Notes under the pieces: model-generated
Databases searched by the model: none
What the model was told of the DNA's origin: nothing
Seen by the model: only the letters and a program-made list of their open reading frames with translations
From: Stenocarpella maydis
Lineage: Eukaryota > Ascomycota > Sordariomycetes > Diaporthales > Diaporthaceae
Length of the DNA stretch: 64,000 nucleotides
NCBI GenBank assembly: GCA_002270565.1
Contig: NQMI01000083.1
Location: 124,001-188,000, forward strand
Direction of reading: 5' to 3'
Program-made: the position numbers and the translations under genes
Shown: positions 12,922 to 25,158 of the stretch, piece after piece
Layout of the letters: each line of letters starts with the position of its first letter
How positions within the stretch are numbered: position 1 is the first letter of the stretch

Positions 12922-14406
12922 AGATCCGGGAGAAGCATAACGCGGCATGGCGTGTGCGTGGGCTTGGGCATCCGGTACGGCATGGCTCGCGTCCGTCCCA
13001 TTGTGTTGGTGTGGCATGGGCGTTGGTTGGGTGTTGGTACTTTTATCTGGAGAATGCTAAGCTCCTTTAGGTGCGAGATGACAAGCAACAGCCATGGGCA
13101 GGCATACGGGCAGGCTGCCCTCGGTCCAGCTCAGGTAGAGAGCGAGAGTGGACTCCTTGTTGTAGGCCAATCCCAGACAGTCGTGGCCCGGGGATCAAGC
13201 CCGTAAGAAGCCGAGCCGATCGGTGCGATGGGAGAGGCATGGTGCGCTGCCCTGCTCCTGTTCACCGTCCCGGTCCCGGCCACTGTTCTGGCAGTGGCAG
13301 GCGGGCTTGTTCCGTCGCGCTGGGCTGGGTGGATAATTATCCGTGATTATCACTGATAGCCAAGATTGTCGTGATGTCGTGGCTGTCAGGTCAGGCCAGG
13401 CCAAAGCCGTCGGTTGTTTGCCGCTCTACCCCTGCCACTCTGCCACTGTGTTGCAGAGACAAGACACCACAGATAGTGGGCTGTGGGCCGCTCGAGTGGA
13501 TTGGATTCGGGACGTGAGCGACTGAAAGGCCGACGGCGACAGGTAGATTGTGCGGACGTGTAGGTGTGTCACAAACTGTAGTCTAGACACAGGCAAAGGT
13601 CGACTACTGCGCTGCTAGGGCTGCTTGGTTGCATGTGGTTGACCCAGCACGGCAGGTATTCTAGAAAGAGCAAAGTCATGACACGTCGACTGTGTTGGTG
13701 CATGGCAAACGGCAGGATGGTTGGACGGGAAGATCATTACGGAGAGGATAGAGGAGAGAGCTTCCGCCCTACGAGGAAACGGTGAGGGCAGTTAAATCTC
13801 CATGTCGATCCAGCCCAGCAAGCAGCCCTGGCAGCAGCAGCAGCAGCAGAAAGCATCAGGAAGCAAGCAGCCTGTGTGTGTGGAACATGGAATACTGGAG
13901 AGGACCTTGGGAGTACCTTCCTAGTGTACGATCCATCTGTATGAGATGATGTCGTCAGAGGTACTGCCAGGGTCCCATCCTTGGGACTAGCGTGAGGAAA
14001 CGGTGTACTACTATGTAAGTACTCCGTACTATGTAGGCTACAATGGCTACCTAGGTACATGACAGTACTTGGAGAACTCGGACACGGATGCGGGAGCAGC
14101 TGCTCACTACGTACCAGCAAGTCCCCTCTGCCGATCTGACAAACCTCCAGTTTCCCCATCTTCTCTCATATTGACGGATGAGTGACTGGGCTGATAATGA
14201 CCTTTGGACTGGTTCTGGTTGATGGCCTTCCAAACTGAGCAATAACAATCAATGCTTCAAGGGCCTTGCCACGCCTTACCAAGCCATGTCATGCGAGGCG
14301 AGGCGTTGCGTTGCGTTGTGTTCCCGCTGCATCGCTTCGCGTACCCTTCCTTCCCTTCCCTTGCCTCGCCTCGCCCACGCCTCACCTTGCCGTGCCATGC
14401 CACGCA

Positions 14407-14430
14407 TACACACACACACACACACACACA
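14407..14430. repeat. (CA)n microsatellite
   Basis: Twelve perfect CA units following a tract of short CCTTC/CGCCT-like imperfect repeats (14286-14400). Confidence 0.9.
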
Positions 14431-14987
14431 TCAACGTACATATATGCTCTGCATGCTGCTGCCTTTTATTTTTAGAAACTTGTATTCATTGGGCCTCTGC
14501 CCTATCTGCCATATTTCAAGCATGCCAGTGGCGTGTCGCCTCCAACAGAGAGGGAAGCAGACAGCAGATATAGAGAGCTGACGCTGCTTGCTGCTGCCCT
14601 GCACGGACAAACAGACAGGCTTCCAGGCGGGCAGGCATACCACACAGTACAGTGTGGTCGTATAGAGTTAGTTGGGTCCCACGTCGTTTAACGATTCATC
14701 GTAATATAACCTGTGCAGCTACTTCGGTACCCAATATAAATACAGGCAAGTATCGGTGCAAAAAGAGGAAAGAACGAATCGCTTACCGCATCTAGCCAAA
14801 CAGTCTTATTGGGACACCAGTATGCTGGCACAATGATATTATATACAATGATATGGGGCCGGCAAGAGCAGAGCAGAGGCCAGTCAGTGGTACACAGAGG
14901 CACAGACACACAGAGAAACACAAGGCGCACATATGTGCAGAACGGATCAGCAGCGGGAGCAAGCAGGTTACTCTCACTCGTTGTAGT

Positions 14988-15013
14988 AGGGCAGGGCAGG
15001 GCAGGGCAGGGCA
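14988..15013. repeat. (GGGCA)n pentanucleotide repeat
   Basis: Five tandem GGGCA units. Confidence 0.9.
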
Positions 15014-15342
15014 GAGCTCCAACGGGGAGGGACCCTGACTGGCGGGAACACAGGGGGGAAGCGGGCCAGAGAGAGGAAAGGAAGCACGAACGCCGCTCCC
15101 TCACCCAGCTCGACTACATGTTGCACTAGTCCTTACGTAGCCTGGTCGTTCTTGTTCAATTTTGTAGTATTGGACTTCCGACTCTTGAGCTTGCCCACTG
15201 CCCACTGCCCACTGCTTAGGCAGGCAGGCCTGCCCGACAGGGACCCCTGCTTCCCGCACCAAGCTTGGGTAACCATTTCGTTCTAACCCCATTTTGGGTC
15301 TCCTCCCAGGCACCCTAGTCTGCTACCCTGGCCTGTCAGGTG

Positions 15343-15430
15343 CCCAGGTTCCCAGGTACCGAGGTACTTAGGTACCCAGGTACCAAGTACCCCTGTCTTG
15401 GTACTGCGTACCAGTACTCTGTGCCGGTAC
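15343..15430. repeat. GTAC palindrome cluster
   Basis: Within about 90 bp the sequences GGTACC, GGTAC and AGTAC recur at least eight times, mostly as AGGTAC/GTACC half-palindromes. The cluster could form several alternative small hairpins. No coding frame explains it. Confidence 0.7.
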
Positions 15431-15760
15431 TGGGGCTGGACAAGGTGCAAGGAACGAAGAGCAGGGGCAGGGTGCAGGGGCAGGAAGCATGGGAGCGACC
15501 AGAGACACAAGAAGAGGGAAGAGAGACATGGCAGTGTCTACCCATGCACACACACCCCACACCCACACAGACACACACACGAGCAGACAGACAGAAGAGC
15601 AAGAGACACACACACAGAGAGAGAGAGAGACAGAGAAAGCGCATTGGAAATGAGTGAGACCTTGTAACCGTAAACTCCACCCTTTCCATTGCCCTGCCCT
15701 GCCTATACCTCCCAGTGTACGTACTGACATGATACAAACATACTATATACATCCATACAA

Positions 15761-15795
15761 ACAGACAGACAGACAGACAGACACAGACAGACAGA
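15761..15795. repeat. (CAGA)n tetranucleotide repeat
   Basis: About eight ACAG units with one interruption, about 1.2 kb upstream of the C2H2 protein start. Confidence 0.9.
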
Positions 15796-16983
15796 AACCA
15801 ACCGCGTCCATCATACTTGCCTACCTGCGTAAAACCGCACTTGGATCCTCACCTCACCTCACCAACTTACTTCCTTCTCCTCTTAACCTACACCCCCCCT
15901 GTCACTTGCTGTACATGACCCAAGACTCCTCTTGCACAACATAAGGAAAGCACATCTCCTCCCACCCTCCTCCACATCCACACCCCCCCTTCTTGACATA
16001 TTGCTAGCTTGTGCTACTACTCGTCGTCGCTTGACATCTACCCATCTCTCTGTCCTGACTCGACTCGACTTATTACGGGGCCCTGGCCTGGAACCCAGCG
16101 ACCCTTTTTATTTTTTATTTTTTATTTTCCTTGTTTCTCTTTTCGGATTCTCCTCCTGCATCTCGACCATCCTGATGCGTGCAATCCTCCTCTGATCGGT
16201 TCTGCTCTTGTCTGTCGGTGCTGCTGCTATTGTTGTTGTTATACTCCAAGCGTCACACATCCATCTACCCCCCTTGGGCACCGCCAACCACGACTTGTGT
16301 GTTTTCCCTAACGGCATTGCCTTGTCCGCTCTTACCAGACCCAAAAAAACAATCCAAGCACCGCCTCTCCGCTACATGTCTGACGAGTTGGGTTACCGCC
16401 ATCATAACAGCCTCCAGCGCATGCCGTAAATAAACACCTTCCGACATAATCCTCACCGGAGCTCGCATCAGCATCAGCATCCGTGCATGCGCAACACCAC
16501 CTAGGACCGTTTCTGAACCTCACGCTGTCGCCTCCACTCCTACTGCCGCCCCAGCGCCCACTGCTCCAGCATTTCCCTGCCTTGGACCCGTCATACAAGA
16601 CTCAACCCACCCCCGACCTCCCATGGCGCATTGAGCCCAGACCAACTTTGCCCCTGACCACCGAGGCCTCGAAACAAATGTCCTGGGCTTCCAAGGCTGC
16701 ATACGACCCCAGACCTCGTCGCCTTCACGCCCAGAAATAGCAGTACAACTCCTGCAGTTGGCTCGCTCGCTCAACGTCATCTCCTGGACTCTTGACGTGG
16801 GTCCCAGAACTTCCTCGGCGCCAGAACGCCCTTCCTCTTCCCCCTGACTCTCCCTAACGCCGACTTACATCAGGTGGACCGGACCCTACGTTACACCCTG
16901 CCTTCTTGCCAGCTTCAAGCCCTCACACCAGCCGTATCGCCGCCGATACTACGCACTCTCCAGATCCGACCCCTCGCACCAAA

Positions 16984-19178
16984 ATGGACATCCGCGGCGC
17001 ACGACCACCGGGTCCTCCCACGATATCAATATACGACGATGATCGATACGGCTCTAGTCAGAGGCCTTTTGGCTCCCACGGCTTTGGCTCCCACGGTCCT
17101 TTCAACCCAAATTTCGACCGAACCTTCTCTCCTGGTGGGATAGGAATACCAAATGCGCCATCCCACGAAAACCCGCCACCCGCCCTCCCACCACCACGAT
17201 TTGTGCCTGTCGATGGGCCGCAGGCACATCACAACGATTATCACGAGCGAAAACGCAAGGAATCCTACAACGAGAGCTTTTTTGGCGGCAGGAGCGAGAG
17301 CGGCTATGGCAGCTGGAAGTCGAGGGCCACGCCAGATGAGTTTGCAGACTACCGCAGGAGAGAAAGCAACACGACCCTGACCCCCAAGGACGAAGGCTAT
17401 TCGAGTTTGTCTAGTTATACCTCCTCCACGTAGGTTTACATGCTGTTTTCTCCTGCGTTCCTTGTTTTTGTCCCATTGGGGCAACCAAAACTCGCGCACT
17501 CATGCCGAGCAGCTTCTGGCCTCGCGAGTTCCCAACTAATGTGTTATTCCCAGGTCGCGAGACAAGGCACCCAGCTTCCGCGTCCACGACCAATACAAAT
17601 TCCCATCCGGCGATTCATACGACAACCAGCAGCTCAAGAAGTTGGATGCAAAGAAGAGCTTGGAAAATAGCGTTCCGTCGCGTGGATCGGCGCTGAGCGC
17701 ATCTATGCGCTCTCTGCAGGATGGGCCCTCCCCCAAATGGCCCTCTAACGATCGGCCCCATATCCAGCTCCCGCAGCTTTCACTCCCGAACCGCCCCAAG
17801 CCCGCCCCTATTCTCGAGTCTACGGCCTACCCAGACACACCTCTGAACTCAGCCGTCTCTCCTCGAAGCACGCCTTTTGCGCAACTCGCTCGGTCGCACG
17901 ACTACCGCTCGCCCATCGAGCCGCAATCCGCGATTGACTTTGACCGAAGCCCATTTTCGAGGACGAGGAGGCAAAATTCTGGGGCATTCCCCGGCGACCT
18001 GACGCCGGCAGATACATACGACCACGAGATGGAGTTTCCCATGGACGAGACCAATAGGTTGCGTCACATCCACCTGGACGAAGGACAACATTCTCGTGTC
18101 AACAGCTTTGATACCCAGTGCCAGAGTCTTAAGCGACGGGCGTCCAGCCCCCCGGTTGAGGAACCAGCACTTCGTAATGCATCAAGCCACAGCGACCTCC
18201 TCCGCCGCCGAGAAGGTATTTCAAGGGGTAGCCCGGCGCCCCGCCTATCGGTTAACCCACCACACGGTAGCATATCTTCGGTGTCATCAGGGGACCGGAG
18301 TGGGAGTCTCGGGGGGCTGAGCACAGCCACTAGCATGACTTCTTCGTTGTCGTTTGGCCGGAGGTCGCCTATTGGGCTGTCGCCAGGCGGCCTGTCACCC
18401 ACGGACGCAGCGAGCTCACCCTTCGCCACACCAAACTCGTTGACCCTGAGTCCAAGAACAACGATTGTCCCACGGGCCGGTCTGCATCAAAGGGGACCGA
18501 GCGACCAGAGGAACGTGGTTAGTCCGAGGAAGCTGACAGAGCCAACCTTGCGACCAAATAATGGCGTTGGAAAAATCCAAGGTTTCTACATGTGTGACTG
18601 TTGTCCCAAGAAACCAAAGAAATTCGACACTCGTGAAGAACTCGGGTTAGTGAATCACCACCCCAAGCTGCGCATATCGAGGAGGCGCCTGGCTGACTAG
18701 AGATCTCATGCAACCAAACAGTGCTCACGAGGCTGAGAAACAATACGAGTGTGCCTATTGTGGAAATCGTTTCAAGAACAAGAACGAAGCAGAGAGGCAT
18801 CAAAATTCACTGCACGTACGGCGCCACTCTTGGTCTTGTTCGGCACTCGCAACCTACGACAGGGCGTTCCATGAATCAACTACGCGGCCTGGTGAAGCCG
18901 ACACCTGCGGATACTGCGGTGAGGAGTTTGCTCGATCCGGTTTGTCCCCGGCGGGGCACGTGCGGCACGTCACCGAACAGGACTGGGACGAGCGCGTGCG
19001 TCACCTGCAAGACCACCACAAGTTCCGCGAGTGTAATAGCTCCAAGAAGTTCTACAGGGCCGACCATTTCCGACAACATCTGAAGCACAGCCACGCGGGA
19101 ACAAGCGGCAAGTGGACCAACATGCTCGAGAACGCATGCATGATGGAAGAGGAGCCACCGCAACCACCCGGGAGGTGA
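16984..19178 (+). CDS. Conserved C2H2 zinc-finger protein
   Basis: Probable nuclear DNA-binding protein of a type conserved across Pezizomycotina. The three exons 16984-17429, 17554-18645 and 18722-19178 total 1995 nt, giving 664 residues. Introns use GTAGGT...CCCAG and GTTAGT...ACAG, with CTAAT and CTGAC branch sites. The first ~490 residues are Ser/Pro-rich and low complexity. The C-terminal ~170 residues hold the fingers: FYMCDCCPKKPKKFDT, QYECAYCGNRFKNKNEAERH, HSWSCSAL, ADTCGYCGEEFARSG, and RECNSSKKFYRADHFRQHLK followed by HSH. The second intron splits the first finger; splicing yields EELGAHEAEKQ, as in relatives. ATG 16984 is the first in-frame ATG. The family is conserved, but I do not know an assigned role for it. 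Exon structure is confident. Confidence 0.88.
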
Positions 19179-22100
19179 GGTGTGCTCTTCATGGTGGAGG
19201 ACTGAGTTGCCTAGCCGTGGCGGCTGGGCTGCGATGCACGCATCCGTGAAACGACAGGTGCAAATACGGGACTTTTGTTGTGAGGTCTCGCAAAGAGGAG
19301 AGCCTGTCGACACATACATGCTGGGCGGTGAACCCCGAGTACGACCAGTCACCTCCGGGTTGACAATCTTGTGGCCGCGAGCCGGCCTTGATCACCAGGG
19401 GAGGGGGAGGCCGCAGCATCGCGATATCAGATGTGTCGTACGACATGTCTGGCAAATAAAAGGCGAGCTGCTCGGGCCAAGGCGTTGCTTAGGGCGCTCG
19501 AAACTGCGGGCAACGCTCATGCCGTCTGCAAGAGGGCTGTTGGCCTAAGCGTCAGCGGCAGGGCTGGGATTTTAGACACCTCGAAGCAGTTCGCTATTAT
19601 GCGGGGACGCTGACAACACAAAACAAGTGCGCCGCATGGGTGCGCTCAATTAATTATCCTATACGTTTCAAGCGGAATGCAGCCCGATGTTGATGGCTGG
19701 CTCCGCAACAAAATACATAAATCGATTCCCAACCTCGGTCTCTCTCGCACGTCAAGAGGTGATAAGCTCCGCAAGTATCATACCACCAGCGGCCCCTGAA
19801 GAAAGAGAAGCAGAGAAGCAAAAGTCCTCGAGGCACTTCAAATTTGGTAATGGTCTGTTCCCCACTTCGCACGGGCAGATTGGAGTTGGCAAGAGTGCGC
19901 GAAGGATTCGGGTGGGCCACCACAGGACAAAGCCTGCCTGCAGGAAGCGTTGGCGCACACTCTGCTGGCAAGCTTGGTCGCAGGGCGTCCACTTCAATCT
20001 CTGGGCCGCCCTTTCACGGTAGCACGGACATGGCATCACCTGGATAGTTCGAAGGATCTCAACCCCAACCTGATGATGTATCCACTAGCCGGCTAGGCTT
20101 GGGCTGGCGTGACTGACCGACCACGGCAGATGCCACTCGCACACACAGTCGGCACATACCGCAACTTGATCGGCCTTCTCACCTGCAGAGCTGTTGCCGG
20201 CAGCGATGTCCAGCATCTGTCAAGATCGGTTTCCTGGGCGGGGAATACGTAGAGGAACCTACTCGCGACCCCCTAGAACTTCATGCTACCTTCGTCAATG
20301 AACCACAGCCCACTTCTGCTCGCGATGATCCAGCTGATTTTGCGAGATAAGCATGCGACGAACCTAGCGTTTGCCATATTTAGGAGTCAAACCCCGGGAT
20401 GCTCCTCACATACTGCGGACCGCTCCATGGCCTTACCGTCTGCACAACCTGAATCCAATATCTCTCCCCTGGTCATTTTGAGCAGTTCCTCGACAGGCAT
20501 AGTTGGTTTTTGAGACGCCAAACAAACTGTCGCCTAATTAGGGAGCCTACGCCGCAGGGTTGCTTGCCTTGAACCTTCGGCAGGCAGGTTAGCCGGTGGT
20601 TGACATTCCTGCTGCCTTGCGCGACATCCAGGGACCTACCCAGACCACGTCGCGTGGGCCCCACATTAAGATGGGTGGACATGATCTCCACGCCGTGACG
20701 CTTCTGCAAATCCTTCGCAGATCCTCCATAGTACTCTACCGACTACTCGGGAATGCCGGCCTCGCTGCGGTGGTTAGTGGACACTGGGGATATGGGCCCG
20801 CTGGGGCTCCCTTGCATGCTTACAAGGGGCCTGGGATGAGGATACGATTATATCGATGTCAACAACCTTCAAAGGAACCTCGGATTAACGGTGGCCAGTA
20901 TTGCAACCTCTCATGGCCCCTTGGAACGGTGTGGCAACCAGTCAGCCCGTTGTGTACCCAGACAGCCCTGGAGAAACCCTATCGGCACTGCTTGGTTCGT
21001 CCCCGTTTTCGCAAAATAAGGATGCAGCGGATGGGCGAGGTCCATAGATGTTCTTCTAATTCTAAATGATCCTGGTGCCTGCATGGGGCCTCTCCACATG
21101 CACACCAGTTCTCCCCCCCCCCCAACCACTGTGCAGTAGGCTGGACGCCGGGGTGACGGTGTGACTTACAGCGGCGGAGAGCCTGGTCGCTTATCACAGC
21201 CTGCTTTCCATTGCTGCTGCTGCCGACAGTCTGAACCGTCCAAGGGACTCCAGTCGGCTGCTCCACGGCCCAGCACTGTGTGCACGGGGAGGGGGGGGGC
21301 AACCAGACCCATCCATGGGCTGTGACGGGGTCTGCTCACTGAGCGGGCTGCATGGTATCTTCTCGTCGCCGTTTCCTTTCCTCGCAACCGACTTTCACAC
21401 ATTTGGGCCGTGGCCACACGCGACCCCCACTCGGTAATGTGTGGAGCGAGAAACGAGCGATTGGGTCCGTATTCAAGGTTTCCCCCTTTTTTGTCTTGTT
21501 GTGGAGGGCGATATACTTTGTGTTTTCTCTTCTGTATGGGGCCCCCGACTGGGAGCCTTGTCTGGATGGATCAGTATCTATCACTCAGGCCTTTCTGGCC
21601 GGCGAGTGAATATACGTTTGTTTTGGCGGGAAGGAATCTTAGGGTGGTAAGTCGCATGGCCGGCTCCAGAGCCCGGCTCTATTTTCTGGGAGGATTTGCC
21701 GTGTCTGATCCTGTGCCCGAGGCTTTTTTGTCCTGTCTAGAGTGACATCAGGGCAGCCCTAGGCCGAGCGGGGAAATACGCTGCGTAAAGGCATGTAAGC
21801 AATAACCGGAAGGGGAGCTCTCTGCAAGCTGAGTTGTCTGCCTGTTGTCGGTCTCGCCGCCGGTTTTGAGTCGCGGGTTGGTGAGCAATCAAAGAGGGGG
21901 GGGGAACGGAACGAGGGTCTCAAGTGCTTTCGGGGCGTTGGGGTTGATACGCTTCGTCGCTCGATTCACCTGGCTCTTGGGGGCTGAGATTTTTATTTTT
22001 CCCACCTTTGATCTTCTTTCTTGTTCACCTTGTCAAATTTCCTTGTATATCACTATGTCCGCGGCGCTGGAAGCAGGGCTACTCGTGCAGGGCGTCGGCT

Positions 22101-23346
22101 GGGGTCGCGGACACGGGTTTTGGAGCTGTTCATGCTGCTCCATACCTAGGTAGAAGCAGTTATGTGTTTTGTCCTATCTGCGGGGGAATCATGGGACAGG
22201 GGAATAAAGTTGGACCAGGGCTAAAATCGAGTCAAATATGTCTAAAAATTATCGCGTGTAACGTTGGCTGGGAAGGAGGGCGGCAACTAAACAAAGAGCA
22301 CACCTGGTGGAACTGATATCTATATTTTCTGATGAAGGAGCCGGGAGGAGGGGGAATGGAGGATGTTAAGCAGCCCCCGCGGCGCCCTGCCCCTGAGGCC
22401 TTTGGCTGATTTGCCTTCCTTTGCTCCCATCATGATGCTTTTGTTTTTGGCCGTCCGTGAGTACCTGTTAAAATGCAGAGTACAAGGCTTATATAGATTC
22501 CAAGAGTACCCTGGCCTGCGCCAGTCCGATGGGCGGGCAGTCCTTTGTGTATTATTCAAGTAGACCCTAGGCACAATATCACTCCTGTTGGGGGTTCTCC
22601 TTATGGGGACTTCAATAAATTTGTTGTGTTGTATGTATTTTTGACCCCTAGAGAGAGAACATTTCATGTTCAGCCTTATGCAAGTGGCAGCCTGCGTCTA
22701 GCCCTGGTGTCAATGTAAGTACACCATTGAGGTGTGACTGATCATTTGGCCCCCAATTGTGTAAGCAGTCAATTGAGCAGTAGTAGTGTTTAGCAAAGCA
22801 AGTAGTGCAGCCGAGGTATGGTGAGCGAAGAGTGGCAACGGAAATGCCCCGCGCTAAAAACGTGGGGGCTGGAAAGGAGGGGCACCCAACCTGCACTTTA
22901 CTTTTTGATATACAACGAGTCTGCTAGTACACTGACGTTGGTGCCGCCTGTCCGGCAGCTGGCAGGCTTGCCTGCACCTGCACCTGCACCTGCAGCACCT
23001 ACACCTGCACATCTTGCATCTGATCGACCGGAGCTCACTCCGTCCCCGTCCTGCTGGGCTGGCTGGCAGAGCTTTGGATCCAGCCTCGGGCTGTGGCTGT
23101 CGTCCAAACGTCACCTCGACCCAACCAACAAAACAAAAACAAAAAAAAAAAAAAAAAAAGGGCAAATAGCCGGACAGGCAAACACACAGAACTGACACAT
23201 CGCACCAGCCTGTCTTGGACACGACGACTCCTCGCTCCTGAGCCAGGGGGCCCCGAAATGATCACACGCCAGGGCCATCATCACTGGTTACAAGATTGAC
23301 TTGACCTCAGGACGGAAAAGAAACTGGACCAGACTGCTTCGAGACT
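19179..23346. other. Intergenic, no gene seen
   Basis: No gene is supported in about 4.2 kb. There is a CACCTG hexamer repeat at about 22973-23000 and a 20-base A run at about 23139-23159 upstream of the phosphatase gene. T-rich, non-coding-looking sequence around 21470-22050 may be transcribed leader or trailer. Confidence 0.5.
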
Positions 23347-25158
23347 ATGCCATCGATTGATGAGTCAGACCGGCCAGCAAATCCCACCACCACCACCACC
23401 ACCACCACAGCAGACACGAGGAAACCATCAGCAGCCACAGAGACCAGCGGCCCCAAGGGCAGCATAGATATCGACGACTTTGCCTGCATTGACGGGAGCG
23501 ACAGCGACGGCGACGGCGACGGCCAAGGAGACGACTACGACAGCGACGCCACCGCCCACGACGTCACATCCTTGTCGCCTGGCTGCTGCTCGCGCTTTGC
23601 CGCCCTGACCGGCCTGGACATCAACGAGATCAAGCGGGAGCTGGCCGCCCATAGCAATAGGAACACCACATCTGCAGCCGCCGCCCCTGCCGACGCCCAC
23701 CCGCCAAAACATCGCTGTCACGGCCCGCGCTCCGCCTTCGAGGGCGCCGACCACGCCCACCTGCAGTACATCGAGAAGAAGGCCATGGCCCTCAACCGCG
23801 TCGACGGGCCCGACGACCTCTATGTCGGCGGCATCTTTGCCCTGCGCAGGCCCGGCGCCATGGAGGCCAAGGCCGTCACACACATCCTCAGCATGATCAA
23901 GTACAGCTTTGTCCACTGGCAGGGCTTCGAGGACCGCTACGTCCACCTCAGCGTCGACATCGACGACGTCGAGGACGAGGATGTGCTTGTCCACCTGCCC
24001 CGCGCCGTGAGGTTTATCGACAGGGGTCTGCGCGGCGGGGACGGGCCCTGGCCGAGAGACACCACACTGCCGGGGACGAGGCCGAAGGCCGCGCCAGACG
24101 GCGCGCAGGACGGAGCAGCCTCAGCAGGCGACGGCGACAGCGGCCGCGAGAAGCAGAGGACAGAGTCGCTACCCGAGGCACAAATGCGCAACATGTCCCT
24201 GCAGGAGCGCCCACCTGCACCCACCGACCCCTCCAAGCCCGGCGCCGTCTTCGTCCACTGCGCCATGGGCAAGTCGCGCTCCGTCACCGCCGTCCTGGCC
24301 TACCTCCTGTGGAAGTACCCGCACCGCTACGGCCTGACGCCCTCCATGCTCGACCCGTCCCAGCGCGCCCCGGATGTCGAGGCGGCCCGCAGGGCCGTCC
24401 AGGGTGCCCTCGGCTGGGTGCGCCGGACGCGCGAGATCGCCGAGCCGAACCCCGGGTTCATGCAGCAGCTCGAGATGTGGGTAATGATGAGGATGCCCAT
24501 GGAGGGAGGCGATGACGCCGTCGAGAGGCACCCCGTCTACCAGCGCTGGCTGTGGGAGCGCGAGGTCGAGGAGAGCGCAAAGATCGGCAAGGCTCCCGAG
24601 TGGATCCGCTTCGAGGACGACCATGCCGACGAGGAGAAGCTGCCCAGGCATGAAGACGCCGGCCATGACGGCGGTAGGCCAAGAACAGTAATTAGCGAGC
24701 TGCGCTGCAAGAAGTGCAGGCGGGTCCTGGCCACGTCACGCTTCATCATCGCCCACCAACAGCAGTCTGCAGCCACCACAACAGAAAAGGCCAAACCTCC
24801 ATGCCCGCACCACTTCATCGAGCCGCTGTCGTGGATGAGTGACGTGCTGGGCGAGGGCCAGCTGGACGGCCGCCTGATGTGCCCAGGGAGCGGAGGCGGG
24901 GGATCGCGCTGCGGAGCCAACGTCGGTCGCTACGCGTGGCAGGGTTTCAAGTGCAGCTGCGGCGAGTGGGTATGCCCGGCCTTCTCGCTCCAGGCGAGCA
25001 AGGTCGACGAGATCAGGAAGCAGCAGGAACTGCTGCAGCTGCAGCACGGGGCCGGGGCTGGAGGACCAACCGCTTGGGCCGGTGGTGACACCGCTGCTGC
25101 CAGGGCGGCCGCGCTTGGGGTCCGCATGCCGCCTGGGAGGAGGGCGAATAACCTTTAG
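23347..25158 (+). CDS. yvh1: YVH1-type dual-specificity protein phosphatase
   Basis: Intronless 603-residue homologue of Yvh1/DUSP12, a cytoplasmic and nuclear phosphatase. In yeast it promotes late 60S ribosome maturation (Mrt4 release), through its zinc domain. The phosphatase domain begins near residue 150 (DDLYVGGIFALRR) and carries the HCx5R signature FVHCAMGKSRS, with catalytic Cys305 and Arg311. The C-terminal zinc domain starts at Cys454 (LRCKKCRRVLATS) and continues with CPHHFIEPLSWM, GRLMCP and CSCGEWVCPAFSLQ, all diagnostic of YVH1. The protein is much longer than yeast Yvh1 (364 residues). It has an N-terminal poly-Thr and acidic tail, a low-complexity insert of about 60 residues before the signature, and another before the zinc domain. 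ATG 23347 is the first in frame. Codon third positions are strongly GC-rich. Confidence 0.93.
   Translation: MPSIDESDRPANPTTTTTTTTADTRKPSAATETSGPKGSIDIDDFACIDGSDSDGDGDGQGDDYDSDATAHDVTSLSPGCCSRFAALTGLDINEIKRELAAHSNRNTTSAAAAPADAHPPKHRCHGPRSAFEGADHAHLQYIEKKAMALNRVDGPDDLYVGGIFALRRPGAMEAKAVTHILSMIKYSFVHWQGFEDRYVHLSVDIDDVEDEDVLVHLPRAVRFIDRGLRGGDGPWPRDTTLPGTRPKAAPDGAQDGAASAGDGDSGREKQRTESLPEAQMRNMSLQERPPAPTDPSKPGAVFVHCAMGKSRSVTAVLAYLLWKYPHRYGLTPSMLDPSQRAPDVEAARRAVQGALGWVRRTREIAEPNPGFMQQLEMWVMMRMPMEGGDDAVERHPVYQRWLWEREVEESAKIGKAPEWIRFEDDHADEEKLPRHEDAGHDGGRPRTVISELRCKKCRRVLATSRFIIAHQQQSAATTTEKAKPPCPHHFIEPLSWMSDVLGEGQLDGRLMCPGSGGGGSRCGANVGRYAWQGFKCSCGEWVCPAFSLQASKVDEIRKQQELLQLQHGAGAGGPTAWAGGDTAAARAAALGVRMPPGRRANNL
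23384..23409 (+). repeat. (ACC)n coding repeat, poly-Thr
   Basis: A trinucleotide run encodes about eight consecutive threonines near the YVH1 N-terminus, likely length-variable between strains. Confidence 0.8.

Larger units (their letters stand above)
3467..16983. other. 13.5-kb gene-poor region with microsatellites
   Basis: I find no gene I can support here. Open frames of up to about 235 codons exist (for example 11370-12077 minus and 8008-8658 plus), but they match no family I know and overlap other frames equally well. The region is dense in simple repeats, G runs and palindromic GTAC-rich motifs. The last kilobase before 16984 is CT-rich and A/T-punctuated, and is likely promoter and 5' leader of the C2H2 gene. 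Diverged or intron-rich genes could be missed. Confidence 0.5.
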
